A stretch of DNA of 38,426 nucleotides, taken from IMG/VR virus record IMGVR_UViG_3300017770_000044, positions 1-38,426 of that record. One strand, given 5' to 3'. The notes beneath the pieces were generated by a model. That model saw nothing but the letters and a program-made list of their open reading frames with translations, was not told where the DNA came from and searched no databases. Both the position numbers and the translations under genes were made by a program. Origin of the DNA: a virus. Below, in pieces: positions 25,004 to 31,184 of this stretch; position 1 is the first letter of the stretch, and the number at the start of each line of letters is the position of its first letter.

Positions 25004-25873
25004 TCACTCTTCGCGAGCGTCGAGGACAGGACCCGAGATCGTTCGGAAGCTCTCGCCCTCATCGATCGCGGGATACCGGACGGACTCGGCGAGCTTCAGG
25101 ATCTCGCCCCGGGACTGAAGGACGCGGGCGACATGATCCTGCGCCGAGTCGATGAGGCTCGCAACGACGACCGGGAACCGTGTCCCCTTCGTCGGGTTCG
25201 TCTTCGTCGTGACGGTGAGACGGATCCGAAGTCCCCACGGAGGGACATCCGAGGGATCGATCCCGAAGGCTCGGGCCGCCCGGTCGAGGTCCTCCCGGAG
25301 TCCGAGCAGGGATCGATACGTGTGAATCCCCCCGGACTCGAAGAGGACGAGAGGCGTCGGCGCCTTCCCCTCGGCGGGGGTCCCTGTCCAGTCGAGGCGA
25401 CCGACGAGGCGGGACATCGTCCGACACTCCAACGGGATCGATCGTCCGTTCCGTTCGCGAGCCCTCTGAGGACAGGCGTCGAAAAGACAACGGAAGGCGA
25501 CCCGCTTCCCCTCCCGGTCACTCCATCGGAGAGCCGATCGACCGTCGCCGACACAGGCGGGACGGCGGTCCCTCGGCGAGAGCCCTCGGATCTTATACGC
25601 GACGAGACCCTGCCGAAGGGCTCCGGCTTCGGGGTCGTCCCAGCTCGGAGCCTCCAAGATCAGCGACACCGATCGACGCTTCGACGGGTCGCTTCGATTG
25701 AAGAACTCGAAGTCGGGGTGACCCCTTCGGATCTTCCCGTCGCTGACCATCTCCATCAAGTGGAAGCGATCCTTCTCGACCGGGGCGCCTCTCGGACCCT
25801 TGATCCCGATCTGAAGGCGAGCCCCGATCGGTCGGACTCCCGTCACCCCTTCGATCCCTGTCGTGTAGGTCAT
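25004..25873 (-). CDS. Gp3-like protein (recombination directionality factor family)
   Basis: A 289-residue protein whose layout resembles the Gp3-like family: GVRPIGARLQIGIKGP, then P-V-E-K-D-R-F-H-L, a long beta region, RPACVGDGRSALRW, a cysteine segment (FRCLFDACPQ and IPLECR) and GGIHTYRSLLGLREDLDRAA. The family is named after the phiC31 gp3 directionality factor, but many members occur in phages without integrase and their role there is not known; they are often annotated as metal-binding. No integrase is present here. It overlaps the upstream gene by 4 bases. Confidence 0.55.
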   Translation of the reverse strand: MTYTTGIEGVTGVRPIGARLQIGIKGPRGAPVEKDRFHLMEMVSDGKIRRGHPDFEFFNRSDPSKRRSVSLILEAPSWDDPEAGALRQGLVAYKIRGLSPRDRRPACVGDGRSALRWSDREGKRVAFRCLFDACPQRARERNGRSIPLECRTMSRLVGRLDWTGTPAEGKAPTPLVLFESGGIHTYRSLLGLREDLDRAARAFGIDPSDVPPWGLRIRLTVTTKTNPTKGTRFPVVVASLIDSAQDHVARVLQSRGEILKLAESVRYPAIDEGESFRTISGPVLDAREE

Positions 25874-26253
25874 GCCCGCCCCCTACCACAGACGAACCGT
25901 GTCGCGTTCTCTTCGAGTCTGTCCATCGCCTTCTCCAGCCTCGACTGTCGACCGGGCGCCGCCATCACGAGACGCCGGACCCACAGGAACACGTCCGTGG
26001 ACGGATCGACCCATCCGCTCTTCCCCGGGTGAACGATGACCCGACCCAGATCGAAGGGACCGCCGAACGTCGTCGGGGCGTCGATGAAGGCTCGGAGCTT
26101 GACCGGGCTCAGGCGACCCCGTCGAGCTTCGTCCGTGAACTGTCCCGGGCTCGATCCCGGGATGATCTCGAAGGTCACTCCCTCCCGATCGAAGATGTCG
26201 ATCACCCCGATCCACTCTCTCAGGCTCCTCGCCTCTTCTGTCGTGCTGCTCAT
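25870..26253 (-). CDS. Orphan protein upstream of the Gp3-like gene
   Basis: A 127-residue protein whose stop overlaps the Gp3-like start as ATGA, suggesting coupled expression. ATG at 26253 follows GGAGGATGAG. Middle segments (FEIIPGSSPGQFTDEARRGR, FGGPFDLGRVIVHPGKSGW) look like a compact alpha/beta fold; the C terminus is a charged helix and RRLV-type region. I do not recognise a family. Confidence 0.5.
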   Translation of the reverse strand: MSSTTEEARSLREWIGVIDIFDREGVTFEIIPGSSPGQFTDEARRGRLSPVKLRAFIDAPTTFGGPFDLGRVIVHPGKSGWVDPSTDVFLWVRRLVMAAPGRQSRLEKAMDRLEENATRFVCGRGRA

Positions 26254-26266
26254 CTCATCCTCCAAG

Positions 26267-26286
26267 GGGAGCCGCTCGGGGCTCCC
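26267..26286 (-). repeat. Intergenic hairpin, copy 2 of 3 (variant loop)
   Basis: Seven-bp stem GGGAGCC/GGCTCCC with a six-base loop, between the stop at 26296 and the ribosome binding site of the gene starting at 26253. The arms match copies 1 and 3, while the loop differs, which is what one expects if the stem is what is conserved. Confidence 0.55.
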
Positions 26287-26295
26287 GGTTCAGGC

Positions 26296-26661
26296 TCAGC
26301 CGAAGGTAAGTCCGACACTGATCGCCTCTTCGATCCAACTCTCGAAGGCTTCCCAGATCTGATCGGCGTCGTCCGAGGTGATCGGGCGCTCGCCGTGATC
26401 ACTATAGGCTGTCCCGGTGATCTCCCCGATCTCGGTCGTCACCTCAGTGTGGAACTTGAAGGATCCCCAATACTCGGAGAGAACCCGCTGGCTCGTCACG
26501 TCCACGCCGACCTTGATCTCGAACTCGAACTCGGTCCCGGCCTCGTCCTTCGCCTCGGTCCAGATGAGGACCCGATGACCAGTTCGATCGAAGTCGACTG
26601 AGGCCGTGTCGGTCTCGAAGTGGAAGGTGGTCGGCGTCTCTGTCTCTGTCTTCGTGTTCAT
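26296..26661 (-). CDS. Small acidic orphan protein
   Basis: A 121-residue acidic protein; ATG at 26661 follows GGAGGATGAG, the same ribosome binding site as its downstream neighbour. The sequence alternates short strands (TFHFETDTASVDF, EFEFEIKVGVDVTS, FKFHTEVTT) and ends in an acidic helix (DADQIWEAFESWIEEAISVG). I do not recognise the family. Its strongly acidic beta-strand composition would suit an inhibitor of a host DNA-binding protein, but no motif proves this. Confidence 0.5.
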   Translation of the reverse strand: MNTKTETETPTTFHFETDTASVDFDRTGHRVLIWTEAKDEAGTEFEFEIKVGVDVTSQRVLSEYWGSFKFHTEVTTEIGEITGTAYSDHGERPITSDDADQIWEAFESWIEEAISVGLTFG

Positions 26662-26674
26662 CTCATCCTCCAAG

Positions 26675-26693
26675 GGGAGCCCCGAGGGCTCCC
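26675..26693 (-). repeat. Intergenic hairpin, copy 3 of 3
   Basis: Identical in 19 bases to copy 1 (8-bp stem, loop of 3). It lies between the stop of the gene at 26703 and the ribosome binding site of the gene starting at 26661. Confidence 0.6.
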
Positions 26694-26702
26694 GGTCCAA
26701 GT

Positions 26703-27023
26703 TCAGCAGCCGATCCCCATGGCGCAGGCGATGTCGTGTCCGTTACCCCTTCGGCTCAGGGCGGTCTGTGCGACGACTTCGTCGAACCCGTTCGTCTCGA
26801 AGTTCATCACCCAGAGCCGGCTGTCGTACTGTCCCCGGGTTCGTCGGATGCCCTCGAAGTCATCCTCGCAGAAGACAAAGCCCCGGCGGGACATCGCCCG
26901 GAGAGCCTTCCGGACGGCCTTCAGATCGAGCCCGGTCCGGTCGGCGATCTCGGAGGTCGTCGCGGACTGCTCACGGCTCAGGGTGGAGAGGACGATGGCG
27001 GTCTGAGTTGCGTTCTGTGTCAT
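26703..27023 (-). CDS. Small winged-helix protein behind repeated leader B
   Basis: A 106-residue protein. Residues about 24-53 (ATTSEIADRTGLDLKAVRKA, LRAMSRRGFV) form a clear winged helix-turn-helix, followed by a wing region with FEGIRRTRGQYDSRLWVM. The ATG at 27023 after GGAGCCGATACC is chosen because the leader in front of it is conserved in other copies; an upstream in-frame start would read through that leader. It may bind the palindromes found in its own leader, which would make it a self-regulating repressor; this is inference. Confidence 0.6.
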   Translation of the reverse strand: MTQNATQTAIVLSTLSREQSATTSEIADRTGLDLKAVRKALRAMSRRGFVFCEDDFEGIRRTRGQYDSRLWVMNFETNGFDEVVAQTALSRRGNGHDIACAMGIGC

Positions 27024-27128
27024 GGTATCGGCTCCAGTGTTCGCGCCGCCTTGAGTGGCGGACGCTAGTCCAGTAACCCCGCCCGGGGTCACTGGGTAGG
27101 GTCGGATCGCAGAAAGATCGATCTTTCT
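27024..27128 (-). promoter_or_regulatory. Repeated leader, copy B
   Basis: Leader of the winged-helix gene. From the start codon outward: ribosome binding site GGAGCCGATACC, GCCGCC-loop-GGCGG hairpin, the inverted repeat CAGTAACCCC/GGGGTCACTG (27071-27094, one mismatch) and the perfect palindrome AGAAAGATCGATCTTTCT at 27111-27128. The palindrome starts 88 bases from the A of the gene's start codon, exactly as in copy A. Confidence 0.7.
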
Positions 27129-27145
27129 GAGGTCCCGGTTCGGGT

Positions 27146-27694
27146 TCAGTCTCGGATCATCTCGGCGAACGCCTTCTGGCTGACCTTCGTCCCGTCGACA
27201 TAGATCAGCGCGGGCCACTGGTTGAAGAGCTTCCCCTTCGACGAGACGTTCAGGATCCGCTTCTGTGTGATGAGGACAGTCGAGCCGCCGACCATGCCGA
27301 ACACCTCGAACCCGCCTGCGCCCTGAAGTCGGAGGGTGAAGGCCTCGTCGAGATCGCCGACCTTCGAGAGAACCTTCGCGACGATAGCGTCGATCGTGTC
27401 GCTCGCGAACCGGTCCGCAGCCTTCGCGACCTTCGCGTGGTCGAGGCGAGCGTCGAGGCGCTGGATGTCCGTAAAGCTACGATGGCCCTGCGAGTCGAGG
27501 AACGGCGCGATCGCCTTGAAGGCTCCGAAGTTCCGACGACAGCGACGAGCCTTCGAGACGTGACCCCGAGTCTTCCCGAAGAGATGGATCAGGCGGTCAA
27601 GCTGAGACTGAACGCTCGCAGCGTAGTCTTCCTGAAGGGCGGTCCGGACAGTCTCGAAGAGGGCGGCGACTCGGGTCTCAGTGAAGTGGCTCAT
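27146..27694 (-). CDS. Orphan protein behind repeated leader A
   Basis: A 182-residue, basic protein of unknown function, first gene of the leftward block. The ATG at 27694 follows GGAGCCGATACC in the conserved leader. Residues about 1-110 are helical and rich in Arg/Lys (GHVSKARRCRRNFGAFKAI); residues about 118-182 form a beta domain (FEVFGMVGGSTVLITQKRIL, NVSSKGKLFNQWPALIYVDG). The end resembles a fold I have seen only in unnamed phage proteins. As first gene it may be an early regulator or a host-takeover factor. Confidence 0.5.
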   Translation of the reverse strand: MSHFTETRVAALFETVRTALQEDYAASVQSQLDRLIHLFGKTRGHVSKARRCRRNFGAFKAIAPFLDSQGHRSFTDIQRLDARLDHAKVAKAADRFASDTIDAIVAKVLSKVGDLDEAFTLRLQGAGGFEVFGMVGGSTVLITQKRILNVSSKGKLFNQWPALIYVDGTKVSQKAFAEMIRD

Positions 27695-27799
27695 GGTATC
27701 GGCTCCAGTGTTGGCGCCGCCTTCAGTGGCGGACACCAGACAAGTAACCCCGCGAGGGGTTACTGGGTAGGGACTAAATGAAGAAAGATCGATCTTTCT
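27695..27799 (-). promoter_or_regulatory. Repeated leader, copy A, in divergent region
   Basis: Leader of the first leftward gene. It has the GGAGCCGATACC ribosome binding site, the GCCGCC-loop-GGCGG hairpin, a perfect inverted repeat with arms AGTAACCCC/GGGGTTACT at 27743-27764 (4-base loop) and the perfect palindrome AGAAAGATCGATCTTTCT at 27782-27799. The region between the divergent genes (27695-27883) contains no coding sequence I can support. The central palindrome could be an operator for both directions. Confidence 0.7.
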
Positions 27800-27853
27800 C
27801 AGTACCCTATACGCGAGGACGGCCTCGACGAAGTTCTCGACGGTGACCCCGGC

Positions 27854-27864
27854 GAGGGTTACCC
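27854..27864 (+). promoter_or_regulatory. GAGGGTTACCC element before the rightward block
   Basis: The element ends 20 bases before the start codon of the gene at 27884, with AGGAGGTGA in between. The same 11 bases occur at 33865-33875 before the RuvC-like gene, and GAGGGTTACC on the minus strand at 33424-33433 before the small gene there. GGGGTTACT forms occur in the three leaders. It is also half of a near-palindrome with GGTGACCC at 27842. Possibly a promoter core or operator. Confidence 0.45.
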
Positions 27865-27883
27865 ACCGGCAGGAGGTGAAGAC

Positions 27884-28162
27884 ATGGGAGTGGAACGACA
27901 GACTCAGCCCGAGTTGACGGAGTATCTCGCGAAGATGTCGATCAAGGCGATCCGCCATCGTCTCGGCTGTGGATACTCGGTCGCGGCCCGTATTCATCGA
28001 GGAAGCGTCCCGCACTGTCGGATCGCTGAGGTGATCGACATGATCGACGAGTACCTCACGATCTCGCCCTCGGTCGTCGCGGCGCTGAAGGTCGACGCGA
28101 TGAGACGGGTCCTCGATGACGTGACCGACTTCGAGCCCGAAGCCGTTCGCGTCGTCCTATGA
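27884..28162 (+). CDS. Small helical protein, probable regulator
   Basis: A 92-residue protein with an excellent ribosome binding site (AGGAGGTGA, 4 bases before the ATG). Residues about 10-60 (ELTEYLAKMSIKAIRHRLGC, GYSVAARIHRGSVPHCRIAE) resemble a compact helix-turn-helix of the Cro or CII type, with a basic recognition helix, but the match is not clear. It is the first rightward gene opposite the leftward leader, the usual place for a phage switch regulator. Its stop overlaps the helicase start as ATGA. Confidence 0.55.
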   Translation: MGVERQTQPELTEYLAKMSIKAIRHRLGCGYSVAARIHRGSVPHCRIAEVIDMIDEYLTISPSVVAALKVDAMRRVLDDVTDFEPEAVRVVL

Positions 28163-29736
28163 TCTGGAACCTCTTCGAGTTCCCCCCGAGACGATGGCAA
28201 GCCGAAGCGGTCCCCCTCGCGATGGAGGCGATCCGTCGAGGCGAGGCGGGGATCGTTCAGGCCTGCACCGGGGCGGGGAAGTCCGTCTTCACGGCGGCGA
28301 TCTGTGGGACAGTTCTCCGAACGCTCCGGCCCGGGTGGGTCGTCGTCGTGGCGGTTCCGTCCGAGGCCCTCGTCGCTCAGACCGCCGCCGCCCTCCGGAA
28401 GCCTCTCGGCGAGACGCAGGTCGGGGAGTGGTACGGTCGACGGAAGTCGAAGGACGCTCCGATCGTCGTCGTGTGCTATGACTCGCTGAGGACCTTCGTC
28501 GATGCTCTCGCGGTCGACGGTCGACGGGTCGCCCTATACCTCGCCGACGAGGTTCACCGATCGAGCGTCGACTCGGTCCTCGATGTCGTCTCGGAGATGG
28601 AGCCCGCGACACGTCTCGGACTCACCGCGACCCCGTTCCGTTCCGTCGAGGGTGAGGCCCTCCGGGGGTGGGACTCCGTGATCTATCGGTACACGATCGA
28701 TCAGGCGATCGCCGACGGCGTCCTCGTTCCGTTCCGTCCGATCCTGTGGGACGGTCCCGAAGACACGTCCGCGACTCACGCCTCGATCGACATGATCAAG
28801 GCTCACGCCCCCGAGGGTCCCGGAGTTGTCTCGGCGACGACGATCGAGGACGCGATCGAGACGGCGGAGATCCTCACGGCTCACGGGATCCCGTCCGAGC
28901 CTGTCCACTCACGGATGTCTCGGAAGGCGGTCGCCGCGACCCTCGACCGGCTTCAGTCCGGAGAGCTTCGGGCCGTCGTCCATGTCGCCCTTCTCGTCGA
29001 GGGGGTCGATCTCCCGTGGCTTCGGTGGCTGTGCATGAGGCGACCCCGGTCGGCGGCGGTCGGGATCGTTCAGGAAGTCGGGAGGGTACTCCGGACGATG
29101 TCGCAGCCGGACGCCTTCGGCTCGAAGCGGGAAGCCGTGATCCTACTTCCTCACGCGACCCCGATCCTCCGGTCGATGGCTCGCGAGGCTGATCTCGATC
29201 CGGTCGCCGCCGCGAAGGCCCTCCGGGAGAAGATGGAGGAGGAGGTGGATCCGGTCGAGCGCGCCGAGACTGATCCGACTGTCCGCCTCGCTCGATCGGT
29301 CGGGGACGTCCGGGGATACGTCGAGGAACTCTTCGAGGCCGTCGCCCGTCTTCACCAGATCGATCGATGGGACATCTCGGAGGATCAGAGACAGCGAGCC
29401 CCGAGCGTCCGACAACTTCAGGACCTCACACGGATCACGGAGGACCGGCGTCGATGGGGTGGGAGGTATCTCCCCGAGCGACATCGGGAAGCGGTCGCCG
29501 CCTTGATCGAGGTTCCGGAAGTCCTGACGATGGGAACGGCGTCCGACCTGTCTCACCTTCTCCGAGGTCTCCGTCGAGAGTCGGGTCGGAGATACCGGGC
29601 CGCCGAGGCGAAGGGTCTCCCGAAGGCGAAGAGGTTCTGGAAGGGTGTCACTGAGGAAGGGCTTCCGGATGTCCCGGAGGCGCTGATCGAAGCCGCCGAT
29701 CATGTTCGGCGGGCGAAGAGGGGGAGGGGTGCGTGA
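28159..29736 (+). CDS. SF2 DNA helicase (UvsW/RAD25/ResIII-like)
   Basis: A 525-residue ATP-dependent helicase or translocase. Motifs in order: N-terminal Q-like PRRWQAEAV (10-18), Walker A CTGAGKS (36-42), motif Ia VPSEALVAQ, Walker B ADEVH (129-133), motif III LTATPF (155-160), motif V LLVEGVDLPW and motif VI QEVGRVLRT. The C-terminal 150 residues are helical and charged. In T4 the analogous UvsW remodels branched DNA and replication forks. Starts in an ATGA overlap and ends within the methyltransferase starts (GTGA at 29733). Confidence 0.88.
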   Translation: MIWNLFEFPPRRWQAEAVPLAMEAIRRGEAGIVQACTGAGKSVFTAAICGTVLRTLRPGWVVVVAVPSEALVAQTAAALRKPLGETQVGEWYGRRKSKDAPIVVVCYDSLRTFVDALAVDGRRVALYLADEVHRSSVDSVLDVVSEMEPATRLGLTATPFRSVEGEALRGWDSVIYRYTIDQAIADGVLVPFRPILWDGPEDTSATHASIDMIKAHAPEGPGVVSATTIEDAIETAEILTAHGIPSEPVHSRMSRKAVAATLDRLQSGELRAVVHVALLVEGVDLPWLRWLCMRRPRSAAVGIVQEVGRVLRTMSQPDAFGSKREAVILLPHATPILRSMAREADLDPVAAAKALREKMEEEVDPVERAETDPTVRLARSVGDVRGYVEELFEAVARLHQIDRWDISEDQRQRAPSVRQLQDLTRITEDRRRWGGRYLPERHREAVAALIEVPEVLTMGTASDLSHLLRGLRRESGRRYRAAEAKGLPKAKRFWKGVTEEGLPDVPEALIEAADHVRRAKRGRGA

Positions 29737-30649
29737 GTTGGCACTATTTGCAGGAGGGGGTGGTGGTATCATGGGAGGGAAGCTCCTCGGATGGCGTACC
29801 GTCTGCGCTGTGGAGTCTGCTCCCTTCGCCCGGAGGATCCTCCTCGCTCGACAGCGAGACGGACATCTCGACCGCTTCCCGATCTGGGATGACGTCCGAA
29901 CCTTCGACGGTCATCCGTGGAGGGGTTCCGTCGATGTCGTCTCAGGCGGGTTCCCCTGTCAGGATATCAGCAGCGCCGGAAGGAAGGAAGGGATCACCGG
30001 AGCCCGATCTGGCCTGTGGGGGGAGATGGCGCGGATCGTTCGCGAGGTGGGACCCCGCTTCGTCTTCGTGGAGAACTCCCCAGCGCTCACTTCTCGGGGG
30101 CTCGGAGTCGTTCTCGGAGACTTGGCCTCGATGGGGTTTGATGCGAGGTGGGGCGTGCTTGGAGCGCGTCACGTTGGAGCCCCCCACAAGCGCGATCGGA
30201 TCTGGGTCGTGGCTTGCCACCCCGGCCGCGACCGCGAACCAGCTATGCCCCTCCATGCGGAAGTGGCCGGGGTGTCGGGCATGGTGGCCAACGCCTATGG
30301 CGGCGCACGGATCGAGCGGGCTCTCGGGGACCTCGGATGTCCGGATCCTTCGTCGACTCGTCGACGCGGGACAGTTGACCTATCGCGAGAGCCTCGCCCT
30401 AAGTCATGGGGCGGTCCATCGGGAGTTCGTGAACGGATCGTGGAGAGCCGATCAACTGAAGGAACACGTCGAGAGACACGGGAGGAAGTTCTCAGGCGCG
30501 GGTCGTGGTGGGAGCATGAACCCGGAGTTCGTCGAGTGGCTGATGGGGTGGCCGATCGGGTGGACCGACTTCGAGCCCTTGGCAATGGACAAGTTCCGGC
30601 GGTGGCTGCGCTCGCTTGGAGCCTACTAACCGCCGGGTGGAATGACTAA
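29729..30649 (+). CDS. DNA C5-cytosine methyltransferase
   Basis: Transfers a methyl group to C5 of cytosine in a specific sequence, usually for protection of phage DNA from restriction. Counted from GTG 29729 (306 residues): motif I ELALFAGGGGG (3-13), motif IV GGFPCQDIS with catalytic Cys77, motif VI FVENSP (Glu115), motif VIII HKRDRIW (153-159), and motif X ALGNGQVPAVAAL near the end after RVADGVADRVDR. The segment between motif VIII and motif X has weaker codon bias in this frame. GTG 29729 is a poor start (GGAGG immediately adjacent); TTG 29738 is possible. A second frame overlaps almost the whole gene. Confidence 0.87.
   Translation: MRELALFAGGGGGIMGGKLLGWRTVCAVESAPFARRILLARQRDGHLDRFPIWDDVRTFDGHPWRGSVDVVSGGFPCQDISSAGRKEGITGARSGLWGEMARIVREVGPRFVFVENSPALTSRGLGVVLGDLASMGFDARWGVLGARHVGAPHKRDRIWVVACHPGRDREPAMPLHAEVAGVSGMVANAYGGARIERALGDLGCPDPSSTRRRGTVDLSREPRPKSWGGPSGVRERIVESRSTEGTRRETREEVLRRGSWWEHEPGVRRVADGVADRVDRLRALGNGQVPAVAALAWSLLTAGWND
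29733..30629 (+). CDS. Overlapping frame of methyltransferase gene (MSWHYLQ-type protein)
   Basis: A 298-residue open frame, +1 to the methyltransferase frame. GTG 29733 has the better initiation context of the two: GGAGG five bases upstream and a GTGA overlap with the helicase stop, this phage's favourite junction. The protein opens VSWHYLQEG, includes SSSWRTPQRSLL, SFSETWPRWGLMRGG and WWPTPMAA, and ends in MNPEFVEWLMGWPIGWTD. From memory, such proteins are often annotated as hypothetical beside C5 methyltransferases. In bases 30339-30539 my hand count gives G or C at 48 of 67 third positions in this frame, against 31 of 67 in the methyltransferase frame. Confidence 0.55.
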   Translation: MSWHYLQEGVVVSWEGSSSDGVPSALWSLLPSPGGSSSLDSETDISTASRSGMTSEPSTVIRGGVPSMSSQAGSPVRISAAPEGRKGSPEPDLACGGRWRGSFARWDPASSSWRTPQRSLLGGSESFSETWPRWGLMRGGACLERVTLEPPTSAIGSGSWLATPAATANQLCPSMRKWPGCRAWWPTPMAAHGSSGLSGTSDVRILRRLVDAGQLTYRESLALSHGAVHREFVNGSWRADQLKEHVERHGRKFSGAGRGGSMNPEFVEWLMGWPIGWTDFEPLAMDKFRRWLRSLGAY

Positions 30650-30665
30650 CGAAGAGGAGGATGAG

Positions 30666-31181
30666 ATGAGCAAAGAGGCGAGACTGAGAGGGGAAGCGGC
30701 GCTGGAAGCATGGAGCGCGAAGGTCCGGGAGTCACGGAAGGCGAGGGGGGTCGAGAGGAGAAACAACCGCCCGAAGTGGTCGGACGATGTTCGCCCGAGT
30801 TGGGGTCTCTATGTCGTGACCGAGGCCCTCCCGGTCGACATGGTTCACGATGACCTGATCGAGTGGCTTCAGAGTTGGAAGGGGATCACGATCAGGGACG
30901 GGAAGTGTCACCCGGCGCCGAAGATGATCCGGAGGGTCGCGGCGATGAACTCCGGGGACCGCTGGCTGTGGTTCCGGAAGGGTCGAGCGATCCAGATGGC
31001 GGTCGCCCGAGGGACGATCGAAGTCACCGAAGCCGGAAGGGTGATCGCTCTCGATCTGGGTTACCTTCTGAACGACTCGGACAAGGGTCGAAACATGGGT
31101 GAGATCCGGATGAGCTTCGTCGACAGTTGGACCCAGCGCCTCACCGAAGCGGCCCTCGTCGCCGGGATCCCAGTGGAGTAA
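30666..31181 (+). CDS. Orphan protein before the DUF927 gene
   Basis: A 171-residue, basic protein. ATG 30666 is chosen for GGAGG five bases upstream; an in-frame ATG at 30642 overlaps the methyltransferase stop and would add eight acidic residues. The sequence has a charged N-terminal helix, then PSWGLYVVTEALPVDMVHDD, LIEWLQSWKGITIRDGKCHP, a basic middle and a hydrophobic YLLND helix. No motif is recognised. It lies between methyltransferase and replication genes, so a DNA-related role is plausible. Confidence 0.5.
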   Translation: MSKEARLRGEAALEAWSAKVRESRKARGVERRNNRPKWSDDVRPSWGLYVVTEALPVDMVHDDLIEWLQSWKGITIRDGKCHPAPKMIRRVAAMNSGDRWLWFRKGRAIQMAVARGTIEVTEAGRVIALDLGYLLNDSDKGRNMGEIRMSFVDSWTQRLTEAALVAGIPVE

Positions 31182-31184
31182 CAG

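Noticed and set aside
25004-25873. Gp3-like protein as proof of a temperate phage
   Set aside because: No integrase, no attachment-site pattern and no clear repressor; the family is also found in phages without integrases.
27884-28162. Definite CI/Cro-type repressor
   Set aside because: The helix-turn-helix is only suggestive, and no operator series of the lambda kind flanks it; kept as a probable regulator only.
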